DNA from: Chitinophagales bacterium
Lineage (GTDB): Bacteria > Bacteroidota > Bacteroidia > Chitinophagales > Saprospiraceae
Direction: 5' to 3'
NCBI GenBank assembly: GCA_017303875.1
Contig: JAFLBP010000022.1
Location: 27,577-91,576 of the forward strand
Length of the DNA stretch: 64,000 bases
Translations under genes and position numbers: made by a program
The notes under the pieces: generated by a model
Seen by the model: only the letters and a program-made list of their open reading frames with translations
Database searches by the model: none
What the model was told of the DNA's origin: nothing
Shown: positions 43,724 to 50,750 of the stretch, piece by piece
Numbering within the stretch: the stretch's first letter is position 1
How the letters are laid out: each line of letters begins with the position of its first letter

Positions 43724-43927
43724 AACACCCGCGAATTATTTTACGTTTTTTTATGGTCAAATTTTTTTGTTTGGGCAAACGAAGGATTTGCGCGAATAAA
43801 ATAAAGACTAAATCTAAATTATTGACACTTGTTTCAAGCGGGAAGTCATTCTGGAAAGAAGCCAGAATGTAATAATTTACAATGCCATGTAGACAACCGC
43901 TTGAAGACAGTTTGAATACCGTAGCGC

Positions 43928-44047
43928 AATTCCCCGCAGAATTCGCAGATTGACACGCAGATCACGCAGACCTAATACGCTTGGCTACGCAGATAACATA
44001 AAAATCTGCGCGATCTGCGCATAAATCTGCGAAATTCTGCGGGAAAT
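43928..44047. repeat. CGCAGAT-word inverted repeat, copy 3
   Basis: The left arm opens AATTCCCCGCAGAATTCGC and the right arm ends AAATTCTGCGGGAAATT, with a few differences between arms. Internal CGCAGAT words recur as in copies 1 and 2. The loop (CTAATACGCTTGGCTAC) differs from the other copies, while the outer ends are conserved. Confidence 0.85.
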
Positions 44048-44140
44048 TCATCTTGGTCGACGCGTTCCTGGCATTGCCACACTCGACCGTGTTGCGGTCG
44101 AATGCGTACTGTTTTGCAATCGGGAAAGCTCCGGCTTATG

Positions 44141-44267
44141 ATTTTGGATTTTTGATGCTTGATTTTGGATTAACTTGTTATCAAAAATCCAAAATCAATG
44201 GAGCGTATTTATGTTGTCTGACGACGGAAAGTCGTCAGACAAAAATCAAGCATCAAAAATCCAAAAT
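44141..44267. repeat. Inverted repeat of GATTTTGGATT words with nested GTCTGACGAC hairpin
   Basis: The 26-base arms 44141-44166 and 44242-44267 are exact complements (ATTTTGGATTTTTGATGC at the left start). Between them lies a perfect 12-bp hairpin, 44214-44242 (TTGTCTGACGAC, loop GGAAA), related to the one at 6442-6526. The right side runs into the MFS gene, whose last codons (GTG GAT GCT TGA on the minus strand) are repeat words. Confidence 0.85.
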
Positions 44268-45583
44268 CAAGCATCCACCCTGGCCGCCCGAATCCTAACA
44301 AAAAAGAACAACAGAATCAGGCTGAGAATGAACAGGGAAGTGAGGGTGAGTACGCTGTAGCGCATATTGCCCGTCAGCTGTTCAACGATCCCGAAAATGA
44401 AGGTGCCAAAGACCGTGGAGACCTTATCCGTCACGTCGTAAAAGCTGAAAAACGAGGCCGTATCTTCGGTGTCTTCGGGGATGAATTTGGCGTATGTGGA
44501 TCGGGTAAGCGACTGTGTGCCGCCCATCACCATCCCTACAAAAGCGGCGAGGTAGTAAAAAGTGCCCTTGTCGTATACGTTGTAGGCGATCAGGCATACG
44601 ACGGTCCAGATAATCATCAGAATAATCAGCGTATACCGGTTGCCAAAATATTTTGAAGCCCAGGCGGAGAGCAGGGCACCGATGATGGCGACCAATTGCA
44701 GTACGAGAATGAGTAAAATCAGGTCGGCTGTTTCAAATTCCAATTCCTTTTTAGCAAAAGCGGAGGCCAGAAAAAGAACCGCCTGTACACCGGCATTAAG
44801 CAGGAAAAAGGCAGTCAGGTAGCGCAAAATGCTGCGATCGGCCCAAACAACTTTGGCGACTTTCACCAATTCCTGATACCCTTTTTTCATGGCCTGATCG
44901 CCGAGCGGCTGGGGGTTATCATCGGGTAATTTCCGCATGGGAATCTGCGCAAAGCCGATCCACCACAAGCCCACCATTGCGAAGGCAATTAATACGGCGT
45001 CCTGGGTGTCGTGCAGGCCAAACCATTCGTAGTTTTGAATCACCAGGAGGTTTACAAACAACAACATTACGCTGCCCAGAAAGCCCAGCGCAAAGCCGAT
45101 GGCACTGGCCCAGTCGTATTTATCTTCCGTCGTGATAATGGGCAAATAAGAGTTATTAAACACAATACCGCCCGCAAAACCGATGGTTGCCAGGATAAAT
45201 CCAGCCACACCAATCCACAGGGTTTGCATATTGGTAAACAACACGAGCGAGATGCAGGCTAATCCGCCGATGGTGGTAAAAAAGCCCATGAAACGCTTGC
45301 GTTTGCCACCATAATCGGCAATGCCGGACAAAAGCGGCGAGAGCACCGCCACCACGAGGTAAGAGAAGGAAATAGACCAGGCAAACAAGGTGCTGTCGGT
45401 CATTTGCAAACCAAACACATTCAGGGAATCGCTGGCAATTTCCAGAAAATAACTGGGAAAAATAGCGACGGCGATCACCAGCGCGTAGGCGCTGTTGGCC
45501 CAATCGAACATGGCCCAACCCAGGATGGTACCCCATTTGTTTTTGGCTGCTTTCAGGTTGAGTGCCGCGCGAAGTTTGCTCAT
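44267..45583 (-). CDS. UMF1/Atg22-type MFS transporter
   Basis: 438 residues with about 11-12 membrane helices. The opening ILGWAMFDWANSAYALVI is the hallmark of the UMF1 (Atg22-like) branch of the major facilitator superfamily, and GGTQSLTRSTYAKFIPEDTE is the conserved block between helices 10 and 11 regions. Yeast Atg22 exports amino acids from the vacuole; bacterial substrates are unknown. Inner membrane. Its stop codon lies within the adjacent word repeat, so the last three residues come from repeat sequence. Confidence 0.88.
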   Translation of the reverse strand: MSKLRAALNLKAAKNKWGTILGWAMFDWANSAYALVIAVAIFPSYFLEIASDSLNVFGLQMTDSTLFAWSISFSYLVVAVLSPLLSGIADYGGKRKRFMGFFTTIGGLACISLVLFTNMQTLWIGVAGFILATIGFAGGIVFNNSYLPIITTEDKYDWASAIGFALGFLGSVMLLFVNLLVIQNYEWFGLHDTQDAVLIAFAMVGLWWIGFAQIPMRKLPDDNPQPLGDQAMKKGYQELVKVAKVVWADRSILRYLTAFFLLNAGVQAVLFLASAFAKKELEFETADLILLILVLQLVAIIGALLSAWASKYFGNRYTLIILMIIWTVVCLIAYNVYDKGTFYYLAAFVGMVMGGTQSLTRSTYAKFIPEDTEDTASFFSFYDVTDKVSTVFGTFIFGIVEQLTGNMRYSVLTLTSLFILSLILLFFFVRIRAARVDA

Positions 45584-45611
45584 GTTGGTTTCGTTTGTTT
45601 GAAATAAAAAA

Positions 45612-46505
45612 TTACTTATCCGGGCTGGAGCGGAAAGGCACCGTAACGCTCACCCAGGGCCAGGCAAAAAAGAAAAAATCGCTGCCCGAACCCAAAAAAC
45701 CGGTAATGGCGGCATCAAGGGCTACACGTTTGCCCAAAAAGCGGCCACCGAGGCTGAGAATTGTGGAAGGCCCGTCGAGGGTATTGCCGAGGAAATAATT
45801 TTCCGTCACGATGGCAAATTTTTTCCCCGTTCTGGCAGTAGATCCGATCATCAGTGTTGGCGCTTGCGCCCATTGCCCGTTGCCATATCCGTAGCCCAAA
45901 CCTACGGTAAAATTTTGATTCCGCGACCCCAGGGTTAAATTTGCATACGGAAGCCCCAAAAAGAAGTTTTCATCAAAGGTCGTAAATACGCCGCCGGCCA
46001 ATACCCCTATCCCTGCGTTGAGGTAATCTTTTTTCAGCGGGATAGATACTTTTGGCGTTATCCAAAGCACGTTGGTCACCACGAAGGGTATGACACTCAG
46101 CCCAATCGAAAAATTATCACTGACGCCGTAACTCACCTGATTGAGAAAGACCATACTGTTGTTGTAATACCCCTCCCCTTTGCGCAAGCCGTAGCCCGTG
46201 GGTGCAAAAAGGTATCGGGTCGAATGTGGCGAATCATGCCAGTATTCTCCGGCTACCACCCGGCCCTTCGTGCCTTCTTTCAGTACGGAAATACTGACCT
46301 TTGGAATACGTACCTGCCCGAGGGTAGTTGTTTCCAGCAGGATGGCATCAGGAGTGTCTTCCAGTACTTTTCCAAAAAACTCATTCCCGTCGACGGTCTC
46401 TATCACCACCATGCGTACGGAGTCTTCCTGCACTGGTCTGACAAGCTGCGCATGGGTAAAAGCCGGCAGCAATAAGGAGCAAAAAAGCAAAATAAGGTGT
46501 TTCAT
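45612..46505 (-). CDS. Hypothetical outer-membrane beta-barrel protein
   Basis: 297 residues from the ATG at 46505 with signal peptide ending AFTHAQ; the longer frame runs into the word repeat. Residues ~30-75 form a short beta domain (VVIETVDGNEFFGKVLEDTP; LGQVRIPKVSISVL) that looks like an SH3/LSm-type strand unit. The remainder shows barrel strands (GEGYYNNSMVFLNQVSYGV; GAGIGVLAG-type glycine-rich turns; ALDAAITGFLG). It is between an MFS transporter and a hexosaminidase gene on the same strand. Function unknown. Confidence 0.62.
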   Translation of the reverse strand: MKHLILLFCSLLLPAFTHAQLVRPVQEDSVRMVVIETVDGNEFFGKVLEDTPDAILLETTTLGQVRIPKVSISVLKEGTKGRVVAGEYWHDSPHSTRYLFAPTGYGLRKGEGYYNNSMVFLNQVSYGVSDNFSIGLSVIPFVVTNVLWITPKVSIPLKKDYLNAGIGVLAGGVFTTFDENFFLGLPYANLTLGSRNQNFTVGLGYGYGNGQWAQAPTLMIGSTARTGKKFAIVTENYFLGNTLDGPSTILSLGGRFLGKRVALDAAITGFLGSGSDFFFFAWPWVSVTVPFRSSPDK

Positions 46506-46520
46506 GATCGAGATGTTAAA

Positions 46521-46547
46521 GGTTCGGAGGTTCAGGGTTTGGAGGTT
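46521..46547 (-). repeat. AACCTCC-word repeat between two co-directional genes
   Basis: On the minus strand it reads AACCTCC-AAACCCTG-AACCTCCG-AACC, the same words as at 1-45. The TAA of the hexosaminidase overlaps the first word, and the start codon of the barrel gene follows 15 bases after the last word. Confidence 0.8.
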
Positions 46548-48870
46548 ACTCCACAATGACTTCATCTACAAACAACCAGGCGCCTTCGCCGGCGCCGGGC
46601 TTGCCAGCCGGAATAACGCCGCTGGTTTTAACGAGCACTTTGACGTAGCGGCCTTTTGCACCGGGCGTCTCCACCACCACCTGCTCCGGGCCAGTTGCGC
46701 CGGGCGCAACAATATCCCAGGAAGCGACAGATTTAAACGCTTTTCCGTCGTCGGAAACGAGCACCTCCACACCTTTAGGCGGATAAATCCAGGCATGTTC
46801 GGCATTCATATATTGAAAAGTAACCTTGCTGAATGTTGTGGCAGCTCCAAAATCAATCACCGGATCTATATCCCGGTTGACTAATCCTACCCAGGCATCC
46901 CAGTTTTTGCGCCCACCCCGCACGCCGTTGGTAAGGGCGTAGGTATCACCGCCCGTGTATTTTTCCGGGTTTTTACCTAAGGTGTATGATTTGCCGCTGG
47001 CCTTGTGCACCATAAAATCCGTACTCATCACTTTGCCCATCTGACGGCCGTTCAGGAAAGTCGCCGCCTTAACTGTGGTACTTTTGGTAATGGCCAAAGG
47101 CATGGTGTACAGCCCTGAAATGGAGGTCGGCGGTTTGCCATTGGTGGTATAACGGATTTGCAGCGCCGGATCGTTGGCAATAAGGCTGACTTTTCCTGCA
47201 TTAAAACTGGCCGACACGCCAAAAAAGGCTTTGGCATAGTTGACTTTCAACACATCTAAGCGACTGAAATGCGCTTGCAGGCGCTTGCTGAAACCTTTCC
47301 AGTCCTTTTGCTTGACCGGCGTCCAGACCACCTCTGCCAGCGCGCAGGCGCGCGGGTACACCATATAATCACAGTATTCAGGTGTGGTGATGTACTCCGT
47401 CCAGACGTTGCCCTGCGCGCCAAGGATATGTTTGGCTTCTTCGGGCGTCAGCTCTGTTGGAACGGGGTCGTAGCTGTATACTTTTTCCAGCGTCAGGAAG
47501 CCGCCGATGGCCACCGGTTCGGTGGAGGGGTCGGCCTGATAATAATCGAAATAGCAATGTGAGCCGGGTGTCATCACCACATCATGGCCCTGTTTGGCAG
47601 CTGCAATACCGCCTTCGGTGCCGCGCCAGCTCATGACGGTAGCGCTTTCGGCAAGCCCGCCTTCGAGGATTTCATCCCAGCCGATCAGTTTTTTATTGCG
47701 TTTGGCCAGCATCTGCTCGGCGCGTTTGATGAAGTAACTTTGCAACTCGTGTTCATCCTTGAGTTTTTCAGTTTTCATACGCGCCTGGCATTTTTCACAT
47801 TTTTGCCAGCTGGTTTTTGGGCATTCATCGCCGCCGACGTGCACATATTGTCCGGGAAACAAGGCACAAACCTCTTCAAGCACGTCGTCGAGAAAAGTAA
47901 AAGTCTCTTCTTTACCGGCGCAAAACACTTCATCGAACACGCCCCAGGTCGTTGCGGCTTCATAGGGGCCTCCGGTACAGCCTAATTCGGGGTAGGCCGA
48001 CAAAGCCGCGCGGGCATGGCCGGGCATTTCTATTTCCGGCACGATGGTTATGAAGCGCTGGCGGGCGTATTCCACGATGTCTTGTACTTCTTTCTGGGTG
48101 TAAAAAGCGCAGTATTGTTTGCCGTCGAAAGTAACGGGCCGGTCGGTGTAATGCCCGACGAGGGTTTCTTTACGGCAGGAAGCCACCGATTGCAGTTTGG
48201 GGTATTTTTTGATTTCAATGCGCCAACCCTGGTCTTCGGTAAGGTGCCAGTGGAAGCGATTCATTTTGTGCATGGCCAGCAGGTCGATGTAGCGCTTGAC
48301 GAAGGCGGGCGGGAAGTAATGACGGCCTACATCGAGGTGCATCCCGCGATAACTGAAGCGCGGCGCATCCTGAATGACACAACAGGGAGCTTTCCAGGCA
48401 ACATTACTTACCCGGCGCGCATTGTATACCTGCGGCGGGAAGAGCTGCCGAAGGGTTTGTACGGCATAAAATGCCCCAACGGCCGTGCGCGCACGGATCA
48501 GAATGGCGCTTTTACTCACTTCAAGCGTGTAGCCTTCTTCTGCGGTAACGGTAGGGTCTTGCACAAAGCAGAGCGCGTTATCGTCGGCTACTTTTTTCGA
48601 CCATTTGTCGTAAGGTTTTAAAGGCAGGGCAAAACCGCTGGGGCCTTGCAGGGTAGCGCTCAGGTATTTGGCGACTGGCTCCCATTCTGCCTTGACGGCC
48701 GCCGGGAAACGCACTTCGCTGCGCGGTGAGAGCAAAAAATCACCCGATTTGGTATTAATACTTACGGGTTGCGGGACAACATTGATGAAGGATTCTGTTT
48801 TTTGGGCCAGGCCGCCGCAGCGAACCATAAACATCAGGATAAAAAGACTGAAGAAAAACCGGAAGGGCAT
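46546..48870 (-). CDS. GH20 beta-N-acetylhexosaminidase
   Basis: 774 residues. Signal region FFSLFILMFMVRCGG, which could be a lipoprotein signal (MVRC) or a Sec signal. The GH20b domain (~28-160) precedes the GH20 barrel (~170-510). The catalytic Asp348-Glu349 pair sits in HVGGDECPKTSW, and the substrate-binding block FHWHLTEDQGWRIEI comes before it. After the barrel a chitobiase-type Ig-like segment (TTNGKPPTSISGLYTMPL) and a C-terminal F5/8C-like domain (VDEVIVE end) follow. It removes terminal GlcNAc or GalNAc from glycans or chitin oligomers, probably in the periplasm or outside. Confidence 0.92.
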   Translation of the reverse strand: MPFRFFFSLFILMFMVRCGGLAQKTESFINVVPQPVSINTKSGDFLLSPRSEVRFPAAVKAEWEPVAKYLSATLQGPSGFALPLKPYDKWSKKVADDNALCFVQDPTVTAEEGYTLEVSKSAILIRARTAVGAFYAVQTLRQLFPPQVYNARRVSNVAWKAPCCVIQDAPRFSYRGMHLDVGRHYFPPAFVKRYIDLLAMHKMNRFHWHLTEDQGWRIEIKKYPKLQSVASCRKETLVGHYTDRPVTFDGKQYCAFYTQKEVQDIVEYARQRFITIVPEIEMPGHARAALSAYPELGCTGGPYEAATTWGVFDEVFCAGKEETFTFLDDVLEEVCALFPGQYVHVGGDECPKTSWQKCEKCQARMKTEKLKDEHELQSYFIKRAEQMLAKRNKKLIGWDEILEGGLAESATVMSWRGTEGGIAAAKQGHDVVMTPGSHCYFDYYQADPSTEPVAIGGFLTLEKVYSYDPVPTELTPEEAKHILGAQGNVWTEYITTPEYCDYMVYPRACALAEVVWTPVKQKDWKGFSKRLQAHFSRLDVLKVNYAKAFFGVSASFNAGKVSLIANDPALQIRYTTNGKPPTSISGLYTMPLAITKSTTVKAATFLNGRQMGKVMSTDFMVHKASGKSYTLGKNPEKYTGGDTYALTNGVRGGRKNWDAWVGLVNRDIDPVIDFGAATTFSKVTFQYMNAEHAWIYPPKGVEVLVSDDGKAFKSVASWDIVAPGATGPEQVVVETPGAKGRYVKVLVKTSGVIPAGKPGAGEGAWLFVDEVIVE

Positions 48871-48940
48871 ATGATGTGATTAGTTTGTTTCGGCGGGCAA
48901 GATAAATCAGAATTTATAAAATTTTGTGTAACTGCTTAGC

Positions 48941-49014
48941 CTTTGCGTCCTTTGCGTGAATTCTCTGCGCACTTTGCGTGAAAGCGTGTTATTTTTCACG
49001 CAAAGGACGCAAAG
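48941..49014. repeat. TTTGCGTCC-word inverted repeat
   Basis: The left arm CTTTGCGTCCTTTGCGTGAA (48941-48960) and right arm (48995-49014) are exact complements. The spacer repeats related words (TCTGCGCACTTTGCGTGAAA). It sits between the hexosaminidase promoter region and the toxin gene end. Other bases in 48871-49107 show no gene. Confidence 0.85.
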
Positions 49015-49107
49015 ATCAGGGAACCTAAGTGGTTACAATTTTGTAAAGACCTGACTGCGTATAGCAGGCTATGAACCAAAAATATCTTTTCGATAGGTCT
49101 GTTTTCC

Positions 49108-49521
49108 TTATGGTTGGCTTATCAAAACCACAAAATCCTCGATGCTAATTACCGAAACTGGGGGAAAACCAATCTCTCGCAGCACATTGAAATGTCTGTC
49201 GTTTGTTACTATATAATCCGCTTGTCCTGCGATTGCACAGTCAACAAACTTATTGTCATCCGGATCAGTTTCTATAAGACGCCACTTGGTTGTAACGGCA
49301 ATACGGATTGCGTAAGGTGAATTAGCCAGAAGATCGCCTATATTATTTGCGACAACTGCATCAGATTGACGTTCAATAACTTCTACATACTCATTCAGAA
49401 TGCTATTATCAATTAAGAGGAGTATGTCACCTTTTAAAAAGGCATCAAAAATAAGTCTGTATGGAGATTTCCGGGGCAACGCCATGATTAAGGCGTTGGT
49501 ATCGAGTACTATACGCAGCAT
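49108..49521 (-). CDS. PIN-domain ribonuclease toxin
   Basis: 137 residues of the PIN family 3 toxins. Catalytic acids are visible in IVLDTNALIMAL, in DPDDNKFVDCAIAGQADYIV and in TNDRHFNVL. It should cleave RNA with Mg2+ when released from the antitoxin. It lies two bases after the antitoxin stop. The two PIN pairs in this window are not close copies. Confidence 0.87.
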   Translation of the reverse strand: MLRIVLDTNALIMALPRKSPYRLIFDAFLKGDILLLIDNSILNEYVEVIERQSDAVVANNIGDLLANSPYAIRIAVTTKWRLIETDPDDNKFVDCAIAGQADYIVTNDRHFNVLREIGFPPVSVISIEDFVVLISQP

Positions 49522-49523
49522 GC

Positions 49524-49751
49524 TTATTCATTATTGGGGGTACGCATATGTTCCTGCCCCCACTGACGCATTGTCTCCTCCGACCAGCCTCTCTCCTCCC
49601 AAAGTTCATCCATACGTTGCGTCGCTTTTTCTGCAAAATAATTACTCAGCAGGATTTTGATCTCTACAAGTTGTTCATCGCTAATGTCATAGGCGAAGTA
49701 CTTTAAAAGTTCAATCTGAAGATTGCTCAATTTCTTAGGTTCGGCTACCAT
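49524..49751 (-). CDS. Antitoxin of the second PIN pair
   Basis: 75 residues: LSNLQIELLKYFAYDISDEQ, then LSNYFAEKATQRMDELWEERGW and a short C-terminal tail. This layout, helix pair first and a Trp-rich helix after, recurs next to PIN toxins in Bacteroidota. Its promoter box is only nine bases upstream, giving a very short leader, which suits self-regulation. Confidence 0.78.
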   Translation of the reverse strand: MVAEPKKLSNLQIELLKYFAYDISDEQLVEIKILLSNYFAEKATQRMDELWEERGWSEETMRQWGQEHMRTPNNE

Positions 49752-49760
49752 TTTTTCCTA

Positions 49761-49791
49761 CAAATTTAGTACAAATCTTGTAATCGTCAAG
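49761..49791 (-). promoter_or_regulatory. Promoter of the second toxin-antitoxin pair (CTTG-N19-TAAATTTG)
   Basis: On the minus strand CTTG (49788-49791) precedes TAAATTTG (49761-49768) by 19 bases. The box ends nine bases before the ATG at 49751, so the mRNA is nearly leaderless. Confidence 0.55.
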
Positions 49792-49846
49792 CAATATTAA
49801 ACATACGCGCTCAAAACTCAAATTTTTTTTGCTAAAAACTGCTCAC

Positions 49847-49854
49847 TACCTTTG
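49847..49854 (+). promoter_or_regulatory. -7 promoter box (TACCTTTG) of the SH3 protein gene
   Basis: TACCTTTG lies 16 bases before the ATG at 49871. A TTTG at 49828-49831 is only 15 bases upstream of it, shorter than usual. Confidence 0.5.
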
Positions 49855-49870
49855 CCTCAAACCAACATTT

Positions 49871-50746
49871 ATGAAAAAATCATTCAAACTTCTTCTGCTC
49901 CTGCTCACGGCTACCTGTACCCTTTATGCACAGGAGCCAGACTGGACGCACGCCGACGGCACGCTTGAAGGCTTTACGCCTGGCAGTCAGTACTTTACGC
50001 TCGTATCGGATGCGAATTTGCGCGATAACCCCGGCACACAATCCAAAGTGCTGGGCAAACTCCCCATCGGTACGCCGCTGACGGTAGAAATGGTCAGCAC
50101 AGATTCCTTCGCGCAGCGCGGTGTAAAACTGCCCTGGGTGAAAGTAAAAGCTCAACTTACCGGCAAAGCCCCGCTCATCGGCTACATCTGGGGAGGCTTT
50201 CTGGCGCTGGCCGCCATCCAGACACCCGACGACGAGTATACCCCCAACGCCGGGGTGCTTTACCTCACCGGCGTGGCTGCTTACGACGAGGCCAATCACC
50301 AGCTTACTGTGCAGGTGCGCGCCGCCAAAAACGGTACAGAACTCAGCAAAACCGAGTTCAAAACCCAGGGCGACTTGTCGTACTACCCATCTTTTGATGT
50401 GAAATTTTCCAACCTCAAAAATGTGAAGGCCATCCTGTCGGTCAACTACTACTACCCGGCTTGTGGTTACCCTTCAGGCGACAACCTCCTGTTCTGGTTA
50501 GAAAACAACCAGCTGAACCGCGTACTGGAAACTACCTCCGTCAGCGACGGCGGCGTGTTCTACGACTCCCAGGACTACCTGCTTCCTTATGATAAAGGCG
50601 GCATTTACGGGCATGTACTGGTTGTCAACGACAGCGCGGAAATGGAAGAGCGCGGTGAAGAACTCGTCGTGACCAAGCACAGCTACAAACTGACGCTCTA
50701 CAAGTGGGATGGCGCCAAACTCCTGAAATCCAAAGAGTTAAAGTAA
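49871..50746 (+). CDS. Secreted SH3-domain protein
   Basis: 291 residues from the ATG at 49871, which gives a signal peptide (KLLLLLLTATCTLYAQ); the upstream frame covers the promoter box. Residues ~35-115 form a bacterial SH3 (SH3b) domain: SDANLRDNPGTQSKVLGKLP, then WVKVKAQLTG and GYIWGGFLAL. The rest is a beta-rich domain with QVRAAKNGTELSKTEF and no catalytic motif. SH3b domains bind cell-wall peptides or act as targeting modules. Convergent with recG, four bases between stops. Function unknown. Confidence 0.72.
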   Translation: MKKSFKLLLLLLTATCTLYAQEPDWTHADGTLEGFTPGSQYFTLVSDANLRDNPGTQSKVLGKLPIGTPLTVEMVSTDSFAQRGVKLPWVKVKAQLTGKAPLIGYIWGGFLALAAIQTPDDEYTPNAGVLYLTGVAAYDEANHQLTVQVRAAKNGTELSKTEFKTQGDLSYYPSFDVKFSNLKNVKAILSVNYYYPACGYPSGDNLLFWLENNQLNRVLETTSVSDGGVFYDSQDYLLPYDKGGIYGHVLVVNDSAEMEERGEELVVTKHSYKLTLYKWDGAKLLKSKELK

Positions 50747-50750
50747 ATAA

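Larger units (their letters stand above)
43688..44266. other. 579-bp gene-free region packed with hairpins
   Basis: It holds the promoter of the korAB operon, then a nested structure (TTCAAGCGG at about 43833 paired with CCGCTTGAA at about 43897) enclosing the 8-bp hairpin CATTCTGG/CCAGAATG. The CGCAGAT inverted repeat copy 3 follows, then a CGACCG-TGTTG-CGGTCG hairpin near 44085, and finally the GATTTTGGATT inverted repeat around a GTCTGACGAC hairpin. No credible coding sequence is seen. Confidence 0.7.

Noticed and set aside
44053..44298. 81-codon frame across the GATTTTGGATT repeat
   Set aside because: It is made of repeat words and hairpins, overlaps the end of the MFS gene on the other strand and has no protein-like composition.
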